A DNA stretch of 12,648 nt from JACRLW01 sp050181465 (GTDB lineage Bacteria; Planctomycetota; UBA1135; UBA2386). The notes below the pieces were generated by a model that saw only the letters and a program-made list of their open reading frames with translations, was not told where the DNA came from and did not search any database. The stretch spans positions 1 to 12,648 of the forward strand of contig JBFXDD010000074.1 of the NCBI GenBank assembly GCA_050181465.1. Direction: 5' to 3'. Positions 6,015 through 12,648 of this stretch are shown here, in pieces. The position numbers and the translations under genes are program-made. Each line of letters opens with the position of its first letter. The first letter of the stretch is position 1.

Positions 6015-8053
6015 CAACCGAAGTGCATGACGCGGCTGTTGGACAGCGTCAGTCCGGCGACGTTGGCAGACGCGTCGACGACGACCCACTGCGCCGCGAG
6101 CGGCATCCCGATCAGATTCGGATCCACCGGCACCGCGAAGGTCGGCGTCGATGAACTGCCCGTCGCGTCCGTGGGCAACAGGACTTGGAACCCGTCGGCC
6201 GTGGCGAGCAAGGTGCAGCCGGTCAGACCGAGCGAGCTCATGTCCTGATTCGTCGGCATGCCGATGTTCAGGATCGCGACCGAGTTCGCGAGCGCGGCGC
6301 GCAGCAAGAGTTGCAAGGAACCTCCAAAGCGAAGCCCGCCTTCGCTGTCGACCTGCGGGAGCCGACCATCACTACCCGCACACGCAGCACCGATGCGCGC
6401 ATTGCGCGCGCCGGCGCGGGCGAAGGGGAACGAATGGACGTAGTTCTGCGAAGGAGCCTGAGTCCAGAAGAACTCCGGCAAGCCCGCGCCATTGGCCTCG
6501 CCCAGAAAGCGCGCCTGGCCCGCGTGCGCAGTCCGCGTGAGCGGCTTGAAGTCGACGCCGGACACGATCTCCACGTTCGTTGCGAATCGAATCATGGTGA
6601 AGTCCGGAACACCGTCGGCATTGGCGTCGACACCCGCCGAAGTGATCTCGCCGTCGGGGACCCAGAGCACACTGAGATCCGCCCCTGACAGGACTCGATT
6701 GCTGAGCACGAAGTCCGTCGAGCCATCCTGATTCACGTCGCCGCACGGGAAAGTGTTTTCCGGAGCGAACGCATTGTTCAACACCGTCCGCAGAGTGCGC
6801 GACTGACCGTTGTAGAGGTGGGCATCCTGGTTCTCGTCCACCACCATCCATTCCGGGTAGCCGTCGCCGTCGATGTCACCGATACCGGCGCCGTAGGTGA
6901 ACCCGCCGCTGAGCCCCAGAGTCCACAGCAAGCTGTTGTCGCGACCAGAGCGCAGATCGGCCCAACCGGTGCCCGAGAACGGTGCGACGGAGACGAGGAC
7001 GTCGTCGTAGCCGTCACGATCCACGTCGCCCACTCGACCGCCTGGGAGATTGCGAGAGGTACTCACGACTCGGATGAGCGAACCGTCGCGACCGCTGTGG
7101 AGCACGGTGTTGTTGGTCGACGGCTGGAAACCCAGCACGTCGTCGCAGCCGTCGCCGTTCACGTCGCCTACAGAGTTGGCGCCCAACAGATCGGGAATCG
7201 CTGCGATCAAGGAGCCATCCAGGCCGCGCCGCAGGTTCGAGTCGTTGGTGTTGCCGAAGCGAATCACGTAGTCGCTGAGACCATCGCCGTCGAAGTCGGC
7301 TGTGCCGCTCACAGGTGATACGAATCCACCCGAAGAGACACCCGCGGCGTAGAGACGTGAGAGATGGGATCGCGCCACTTCGGTCGACGTGAGCGCCTGC
7401 CCGTAGATCTTGACTTCGTCGATCAGGCCCTTGAAGCGGAAGCCCTCGCCGGGGTGCTGCCCGAGCTTGGGAATGCCGCCGGCACTGTAGGCGGCGACCG
7501 AGCTGCCCTGCGCGCGACCATCGAGATAGAGCTGCACCCGCGAGTTCGGGCCGCCCCAATCGGAGAAGGTCACCACGACCTGATACCAGCGCTCGGCGGT
7601 CACCGTGGTGAGCGACGCCAAGGTCGGGCAACCGCAGCCGATCGCGACCCAGATGCGGTTGTCGGTCTGCATCAGGATGCGCCAGCCGTTCTGGTTCACA
7701 CCCACCTGGTGATTGATGATGTTCTTGTCGGCGGTCAGCGCATCGGCATCGAGGCGGAACCAGACCTCGACCGAGAAACTGCCGGTGGGAAACGCGGCAG
7801 CCGGCAGATCGACTTCGTCGTCGATGCCGTCGAAGCGGAAGGCCTGACCGGAGATCCCAGGTGCGAAGACCAGGCCGCCCAAGGGCGTGCCGTCGTTGCC
7901 GCTGATGATTTCCGTAGCACTGCCCTCGCCCGGGTAGTGGGCGACAGGCGCTGGAACGGTCTGTGCGGCGAGCGACGCGCCGAGCAGAAGAGAGGAGAAC
8001 GGAGCCGCCGCGAGACGATGGCGTACGGCCGAGAGGATTGCCGAGAGCTTCAT
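6011..8053 (-). CDS. Secreted LamG-domain protein with FG-GAP/VCBS repeats
   Basis: The 680-residue product has a signal peptide (basic start, hydrophobic 14-29, cleavage near ASLAA-QT at 30/31). A LamG/concanavalin-like lectin fold covers about 35-238, with the landmarks FDGIDDEVDLP, FSVEVWFR, WYQVVVTF, LYLDG and FKGLIDEVKIY. Six calcium-binding DxDxDGxxD repeats follow, starting at residues 253, 297, 343, 393, 439 and 476 and spaced 37-50 residues apart. A degenerate seventh lies near 519. These repeats fit an FG-GAP/VCBS beta-propeller whose blades share 'SGRDGSL'-like strands. The last ~125 residues form a separate domain, with SLGLTGCTLL (607-616) and a G-L-T-L-S-N motif at 667-672 near the end. 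The protein is probably exported and may bind a polysaccharide or protein ligand. No enzyme active site is visible. The gene is divergent from the sulfatase gene and convergent with murD. Confidence 0.93.
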   Translation of the reverse strand: MKLSAILSAVRHRLAAAPFSSLLLGASLAAQTVPAPVAHYPGEGSATEIISGNDGTPLGGLVFAPGISGQAFRFDGIDDEVDLPAAAFPTGSFSVEVWFRLDADALTADKNIINHQVGVNQNGWRILMQTDNRIWVAIGCGCPTLASLTTVTAERWYQVVVTFSDWGGPNSRVQLYLDGRAQGSSVAAYSAGGIPKLGQHPGEGFRFKGLIDEVKIYGQALTSTEVARSHLSRLYAAGVSSGGFVSPVSGTADFDGDGLSDYVIRFGNTNDSNLRRGLDGSLIAAIPDLLGANSVGDVNGDGCDDVLGFQPSTNNTVLHSGRDGSLIRVVSTSRNLPGGRVGDVDRDGYDDVLVSVAPFSGTGWADLRSGRDNSLLWTLGLSGGFTYGAGIGDIDGDGYPEWMVVDENQDAHLYNGQSRTLRTVLNNAFAPENTFPCGDVNQDGSTDFVLSNRVLSGADLSVLWVPDGEITSAGVDANADGVPDFTMIRFATNVEIVSGVDFKPLTRTAHAGQARFLGEANGAGLPEFFWTQAPSQNYVHSFPFARAGARNARIGAACAGSDGRLPQVDSEGGLRFGGSLQLLLRAALANSVAILNIGMPTNQDMSSLGLTGCTLLATADGFQVLLPTDATGSSSTPTFAVPVDPNLIGMPLAAQWVVVDASANVAGLTLSNSRVMHFGW

Positions 8054-8060
8054 GGTGGAG

Positions 8061-8070
8061 GACCGCGGTC
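8061..8070. promoter_or_regulatory. 10-bp perfect palindrome beside the LamG start codon
   Basis: GACCGCGGTC is its own reverse complement and lies seven bases upstream of the ATG at 8051-8053, in the 220-base divergent gap shared with the sulfatase gene. It could be an operator or part of the 5' leader. It could equally be chance in GC-rich DNA. I found no convincing -10/-35 pair or Shine-Dalgarno sequence in this gap for either gene. Confidence 0.25.
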
Positions 8071-8273
8071 AGATGCGCGACACGGGTGAGGGATGAGCGC
8101 AGGATCGCAGCGCTTCTCCCAAGGAATCTCCGTCCTGCCCTGAAACAAGCCACTCGGCTCAACCGCCGCGCGGAGGCCGTGCGACCGTCGCGGGAAGGGA
8201 GAACCTCGCCGCGTGGAATCCCCACCGCAGGCCGCGTTCCTTCCCGCCCGTTGCACGATCGAGACAACCTCCC

Positions 8274-10004
8274 ATGGCACCTACCAAGCTTTCGCGTGTG
8301 CTGCTGCCGGCGCTCTTCTTCCTCGGCGCGCTCCCGACGGCAGCGCTCGCACAACAAACCGCGACGAACACACTCGTGCTGATCGCCGATGACCTCGGCG
8401 TGGATCAGGTCGGGATCTACGGTGAAGGATCGAGTCCCGCGCCGACGCCGAACCTGGACACCCTCGCCCGATCCGGCGTCCTCTTCCGCAATGCCTGGGC
8501 GCATCCCACCTGCTCGCCGACGCGAGCGGCACTCCACACCGGACGCTACCCGCACCGCACCGGCATCGGCTTCGCGATCACCGGCAACACCGATCCCGTC
8601 CTCGCTCTCGCCGAGCACACGCTGCCGGAACTCGTGCGAGCGAACGGCTTCGCGACGGCCTTGATCGGCAAGTGGCACCTCGGCACCGAGGGAATCGGCG
8701 ACAACGATGCACCCAATCTCGCCGGCTGGTCGCACTTCGCGGGTGCGATGTCGGGTGCGGTCCCATCCTACTACGCATGGCAGCGGGTCGTGAACGGTCG
8801 CGCGAGGTTGTCGACCAACTACTGCACGACCCAGGAAGTCGACGATGCGCTCGCATGGATCGGCACGCAATCGTCGCCATGGCTCTGCGTGGTCGCGTTT
8901 CATGCGCCGCACACCCCCTATCAGGAGCCGCCTTCGCATCTGCACTCACAGGACCTGACCGGACGCAATCCAGTCACCGAGCCGCGCCCCTTCTACCGCG
9001 CGATGGTCGAAGCGATGGATCAGGAGATCGGACGACTGCTCGCGGGACTCGGCGCCGCGCGCGCGCAGACCAACGTGATCTTCCTCGGCGACAACGGGAC
9101 TCCGGCGCAGATCGTCGAAGCGCCGTTCGTGCGGTCGCATGCGAAGGGATCACCCTACGAGGGTGGCGTGCGCGTCCCGTTGATCGTCGAGGGTCCGGCC
9201 GTCACGTCACCGGGGCGCGAGAGCGCAGCACTCGTCACTGCGGTCGATGTGTTCGCGACGGTCACCGCATTGTGCGGCGTCGATGCCCGCGCGAACGTGC
9301 CCACGTCGGTTGCACTGGACGGCATCGACTTCGTCGGAACCCTCAGCGACCCGAACTCGGTGCCCGCGCGCACGATCGCCTTCAGCGAAGCCTTCGACGA
9401 CGACAGCGCCGACGCCACGACGCGCGATGCTCGGCACAAGTTGATTCGCCGGCAGACCGACAACAGCGAGAGCCTCGAACTCTATGACCTGGCCGGCGAT
9501 CCCTTCGAATCGGTCAACCTCATGAGCCGTGCGCGCAATGCGACCCAGCAACGTGCCTTCGAAGACCTCTACGCCGCACTGGCGAGTTCGCGCGACGAGG
9601 GCCTGGCACTCGGCTTCGGTTCCGCCTGCTCGATCGGCACTCTGGCCGCCGGAACGCCCGGCCCGACGCTCGGCTCGAACTTCCCGATCGCGCTCTCCCC
9701 GGTCGATCCCTCGACGAGCGGAGTCGTGATCTTGCTCGGCCTCTCGAGAGATCAGATCGGTTCGACTCCCCTGCCGTTCGCACTCGAGTCGCTGGGGATG
9801 CCGGGCTGCTACTTGCTCACCTCGATCGAAGACGCGATCGGCGCAAGTCTGTCGACGGGTGCGGCAGAGCTCGGGCTCGCGATCCCGAGCGAGACCGCGT
9901 TGATCGGAGCGCGATTCCACCTGCAGGCGAGCGAACTCGTGCCGGGCAGCAACCCGACGGGGATCACGATGAGCAATGGGCTCGCCTGCGTGATCGGGCG
10001 TTGA
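8274..10004 (+). CDS. Secreted type I sulfatase with an added C-terminal domain
   Basis: The 576-residue protein carries a signal peptide with cleavage near ALA-QQ (26/27), so it acts outside the cytoplasm. The sulfatase core occupies about 33-445. It has the metal-binding LIADD (36-40; D39 and D40), the signature CSPTR at 80-84 whose C80 would be oxidised to formylglycine, the IGKWHLG block (131-137; K133, H135), FHAPHTPY (209-216), LGDNG (271-275; D273, N274) and KGSPYEGGVRVP (291-302). All the usual catalytic residues are present, so it should hydrolyse a sulfate ester, probably on a sulfated glycan, but the substrate cannot be read from sequence. A formylglycine-generating enzyme would have to be encoded elsewhere. 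Residues ~447-576 form an extra domain with SLGMPGCYLL (506-515) and G-I-T-M-S-N near the end, resembling the tails of the two neighbouring exported proteins. Confidence 0.96.
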   Translation: MAPTKLSRVLLPALFFLGALPTAALAQQTATNTLVLIADDLGVDQVGIYGEGSSPAPTPNLDTLARSGVLFRNAWAHPTCSPTRAALHTGRYPHRTGIGFAITGNTDPVLALAEHTLPELVRANGFATALIGKWHLGTEGIGDNDAPNLAGWSHFAGAMSGAVPSYYAWQRVVNGRARLSTNYCTTQEVDDALAWIGTQSSPWLCVVAFHAPHTPYQEPPSHLHSQDLTGRNPVTEPRPFYRAMVEAMDQEIGRLLAGLGAARAQTNVIFLGDNGTPAQIVEAPFVRSHAKGSPYEGGVRVPLIVEGPAVTSPGRESAALVTAVDVFATVTALCGVDARANVPTSVALDGIDFVGTLSDPNSVPARTIAFSEAFDDDSADATTRDARHKLIRRQTDNSESLELYDLAGDPFESVNLMSRARNATQQRAFEDLYAALASSRDEGLALGFGSACSIGTLAAGTPGPTLGSNFPIALSPVDPSTSGVVILLGLSRDQIGSTPLPFALESLGMPGCYLLTSIEDAIGASLSTGAAELGLAIPSETALIGARFHLQASELVPGSNPTGITMSNGLACVIGR

Positions 10005-10009
10005 TCGAT

Positions 10010-10023
10010 TCGGCGTGCGCCGA
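10010..10023. terminator. Small hairpin between convergent genes
   Basis: TCGGCG (10010-10015) and CGCCGA (10018-10023) are reverse complements, giving a 5-bp stem with a GTGC loop. The hairpin lies in the 29-base gap between the sulfatase stop (10002-10004) and the stop of the opposing VCBS gene (10034-10036). It may end transcription from one or both sides. No T-tract follows. Confidence 0.35.
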
Positions 10024-10033
10024 GGCGCGCGCG

Positions 10034-12648
10034 TCAGTTCCCGTAACGAATGCGCAGGCCGTTCGAAGTCACGAGCCCGAAGGGCGCCGCCGCGTCGAGC
10101 ACTGCAGCCTGGTGGTGGAACTCCACACCGGCGATCCCCACGGGCACGGTCAACGCGAGCGTGTGATGACCGGCACCGCCCAAACCGGGGGTGCCGCCGA
10201 GCGCGAAGGGAACCGCGAAGCTCGGCGACGCTGGGTCCAACCAAAGATCCTGACCCTGCCCGAAGAGGTCCGGCAGGTGCATTCCGGCTGCCGCGATCAC
10301 CAATCCGCCGACGCCCGCCCCGACACCGGCGCGCACGCGAAGTTCGATCGACTCACTCGTGCGAACGAGACCATGCACGCCCAATCGCAGAGCCACTCCG
10401 TCCTGGCCGGCGCCACCTGCACCGTTCTGACGGAAGCTGCCGCGAACCGCGCTTGCCGCGACCCTGCCCTCGAGGACTCGTCGCGAGAAGACCTGCAGCA
10501 CGTCGATCCGACCATCCTGATCGAAGTCGGCGAGCAGTTCGGGTTCGAAGACTTCCGTAGAGACCAACCCGAACGTCTCGCTGCCGAGGTTGCGGAGAAT
10601 CGTGGTGGCGAATCGGGTCTCCAATCCCGGATACATGAGCAGGTCCGGCTGTCGATCGCCGTCCACATCGGCGAGGCGGACGATCCGCCGGGGCGCGCCG
10701 TCGAACTGCGGGGCGTTCGGCACCGGCAGGAGCGAGAACGCGCCGCCGCCGTCGTTGCGCACCAGGACGACCGAGCCCGCGGTCGCACTCGTGGTGCTGA
10801 ACGGAACGGCTAGATCCACGTCGCCATCGCCGTCGATGTCGCCGACGCCGATCCGATCGTGGAAGCTGCTGAGCAAAGTCGCTACCAGGCGGACCGGAGC
10901 AGCGAAGCTCATTCCGCCGAGGTTGGTGACGACTCCGAAGCCGCGAATGGCGGCGGAGTTGCTTGCGAAGACCAGGTCCGCATGTGCGTCGCCGTTCACG
11001 TCGACGAGTTCCTTCACCGTGAGCGGCAAGGTCAATGAGTGCCGAAGCTGGCCGTCGCTGTGCAACTCGTAGATGTCCGTGCGATCGACAGAGGTGCTGG
11101 CGCCGACCTGAAAGTCGGTGGTCACGACCAGGTCGGCATCCCCATCGAGATCGAGGTCATGCAGCATGGACCGGAACGGATACTCGGGCGGCAAGGTCTG
11201 GTTGACGCGCGCCATCAGGCGCTGACCGAGTCGCCAACGACCCGGCGAGGTCTGCTCGGCCGCGTAGACACCGCTGGGCACCGGCGGCGACGGGAAGTCA
11301 CCGATCGAGATCAAAGCGTCCAGATCGCCGTCCTGATCGCGGTCGCCGAGAATGAGCCCCACGACGTTCTCGACCCCGATCGGGCTCTGTCCTACGACCT
11401 CACGCAGGTCCCCGGCGCCGTCGTTGGCGAAGTAGCCGAAGGGCGATCCGCCGAAGTCAACGTCGCCGTCGCCGTCGGCATCGCGCGGGCCCGCGAGGTC
11501 GAACTCCCCGCCGATCCAGTCGCCGGCGGCGGTCCGGAAGGGTGTCCTGGTGAGCGGAGACTTCGCGAAGTACACCACGCGCCCCGCTACCAGATCGACG
11601 TCACCGTCGGCATCCATGTCGACAGCACCCGCGATGTGCCTGGCACCCATTCCGCCGATGAGAAAGCTCGGCGCGAAGTGGCCGCTGCCGTCGTTGATCG
11701 CGATCTCGAAGTTGGAGACGCGATGATTCGGCAACGGTGGACTGCCGCCACCACCGCCGCCGCAGCAGATGCCGTCGAGGTCGCCGTCGCCATCGACGTC
11801 GGCGAGGCCGGTCGCGGGGCCGCCCGGCGAAGAGGTCTCCACGACGAATCCGCTCGGGGTCTGACGGATGACCTGGAATGAACCTCGCGTGCCGTCCGGC
11901 ATCCCGAACAGGACGAAGTCCGCATCGCTGTCACCGTCGATGTCGCCGCTCGCGGGATCGTTGAGTCGCGCGGTCACCGCCGAGATGGGCAACGCGGTTA
12001 CCTGCCCAGCGTCGGGACTGATCCGGAGGAGCACCGCACCTCCGCCACCATCGACCGTCAGCACCGTGTGGCTGTGATCCGGCATCCGGGCGACGGCCAT
12101 CGCTCCGGCGAATCCTGGTTCCGAATGCAGCAGCGAAGTCGGTGAACTGCCGCGCACTCCGGAGATCAGACACTCGACCGTGAAGCGATTCGCCGTCAGG
12201 TCGAATTCCAGGGCGAGGAGATCGTCCCGACCATCACCATTCAAGTCGACGACCTCCAGATCCCACACGACTCCGACATGCAACGTCGTCTGCGGACCGA
12301 CGAGCGACGGCGGACCGACGCCGTCGAAGTAGAAGATCTCCACGACACCGCCGATCGAGAAGGCCGCGTCGTCGCGACGCCCGTCGCCGTCGAAGTCACC
12401 GGCGACCACATGAGCGGTTCCGAAAGTACCGGTGTAGGTCGTGGTCCAGACCGGCACGAGTCGACCGCTGCCGTCGTTTCGATAGGTGCCGATCGTGCTC
12501 GACGCCGTGCCGAGCAGGGCTCCCACCGCATCGGGGTAGACATCGCCATCGAGGTCCAGCATGGCTTCGAAGGCCGGCGCCAGGGGGTCGATCTGCACCT
12601 GCGCAGCGTCGAAACATGCGATCGATTCCTGGGCGTTCGCGGAAGCCT
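10034..12648 (-). CDS. Large secreted FG-GAP/VCBS repeat protein, N-terminus beyond the right edge
   Basis: The frame stays open to the last base, giving at least 870 residues, so the start codon lies outside the window. The GTG at 12596-12598 is only an internal valine. Just upstream of it the frame reads ASANAQESIACFDAAQ, where ANA-Q looks like a signal peptidase site, so only the beginning of the signal peptide seems to be missing. Counting from that valine, about thirteen calcium-binding DxDxDxxxD motifs occur, near residues 15, 68, 118, 219, 267, 327, 373, 419, 483, 533, 587, 644 and 691. This is consistent with one or two FG-GAP/VCBS beta-propellers. A cysteine pair followed by a Gly run lies at 278-285. 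The last ~125 residues form a distinct tail ending G-L-V-T-S-N-G-L with a final glycine, like the tails of the two preceding exported proteins. Probably a surface or secreted binding protein; the ligand is unknown. Confidence 0.92.
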   Translation of the reverse strand, partial: ASANAQESIACFDAAQVQIDPLAPAFEAMLDLDGDVYPDAVGALLGTASSTIGTYRNDGSGRLVPVWTTTYTGTFGTAHVVAGDFDGDGRRDDAAFSIGGVVEIFYFDGVGPPSLVGPQTTLHVGVVWDLEVVDLNGDGRDDLLALEFDLTANRFTVECLISGVRGSSPTSLLHSEPGFAGAMAVARMPDHSHTVLTVDGGGGAVLLRISPDAGQVTALPISAVTARLNDPASGDIDGDSDADFVLFGMPDGTRGSFQVIRQTPSGFVVETSSPGGPATGLADVDGDGDLDGICCGGGGGGSPPLPNHRVSNFEIAINDGSGHFAPSFLIGGMGARHIAGAVDMDADGDVDLVAGRVVYFAKSPLTRTPFRTAAGDWIGGEFDLAGPRDADGDGDVDFGGSPFGYFANDGAGDLREVVGQSPIGVENVVGLILGDRDQDGDLDALISIGDFPSPPVPSGVYAAEQTSPGRWRLGQRLMARVNQTLPPEYPFRSMLHDLDLDGDADLVVTTDFQVGASTSVDRTDIYELHSDGQLRHSLTLPLTVKELVDVNGDAHADLVFASNSAAIRGFGVVTNLGGMSFAAPVRLVATLLSSFHDRIGVGDIDGDGDVDLAVPFSTTSATAGSVVLVRNDGGGAFSLLPVPNAPQFDGAPRRIVRLADVDGDRQPDLLMYPGLETRFATTILRNLGSETFGLVSTEVFEPELLADFDQDGRIDVLQVFSRRVLEGRVAASAVRGSFRQNGAGGAGQDGVALRLGVHGLVRTSESIELRVRAGVGAGVGGLVIAAAGMHLPDLFGQGQDLWLDPASPSFAVPFALGGTPGLGGAGHHTLALTVPVGIAGVEFHHQAAVLDAAAPFGLVTSNGLRIRYGN

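Noticed and set aside
7014..8945. 643-codon minus-strand frame spanning the LamG gene start, the divergent gap and part of the sulfatase
   Set aside because: It crosses two well-supported genes in another frame and has Arg-rich content with no motif.
9207..10244. 345-codon minus-strand frame opposite the sulfatase end
   Set aside because: Antisense to the sulfatase and its C-terminal domain. The composition is that of a shadow frame and it has no recognisable domain.
10600..12450. Regularly spaced GTCGCCGTCG-like blocks as a CRISPR or regulatory repeat array
   Set aside because: Spacing is irregular and the blocks coincide in frame with the DxDGDGDxD calcium-binding motifs of the VCBS repeats, so they are coding repeats.

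Overview
The window is GC-rich DNA that looks chromosomal, probably from a member of the Planctomycetota. That assignment is an inference. It rests on a PEGA-type lipoprotein with a '-P-LDF-E' tail, a set of exported proteins made of LamG and FG-GAP/VCBS modules, a secreted sulfatase, and a recurring C-terminal domain that I associate with exported proteins of deep-branching planctomycetes. Starts lack clear Shine-Dalgarno sequences. No 16S gene or other decisive taxonomic marker is present.

Layout. Bases 1-435 are mobile-element debris: the first 33 codons of a DUF772-type transposase run off the left edge, and a C-terminal scrap of an IS3-family transposase follows. Next comes a small predicted zinc-ribbon membrane protein (435-902) in DNA of lower GC than the rest. 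Bases 903-1296 hold nothing I can call a gene. From 1297 the window becomes ordinary dense chromosome. A large membrane protein of the 'fused spermidine synthase' type lies on the minus strand. A tRNA-Ser(GCT) diverges from it, flanked by hairpins, and is followed by a PEGA-domain lipoprotein and murD, which lie 5 bases apart and are probably co-transcribed.

The right half (6011-12648) encodes three exported proteins in alternating orientation: a LamG plus six-repeat VCBS protein, a sulfatase with an intact formylglycine motif, and a protein with about thirteen VCBS repeats whose N-terminus lies beyond the right edge. Their main domains are unrelated, yet all three end in what appears to be the same C-terminal module (G-[LI]-x-x-S-N, six residues, G, one residue, stop). 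This shared tail is the most interesting feature of the window. It suggests a common surface, sorting or assembly module, with carbohydrate binding and desulfation as plausible roles.

The gene ends are tightly packed. murD and the LamG gene converge with 12 bases between them, and both stop codons lie inside the arms of one perfect 9-bp inverted repeat. The sulfatase and the last VCBS gene converge with 29 bases between them across a smaller hairpin. No CRISPR array, defence system, prophage or biosynthetic cluster is visible.
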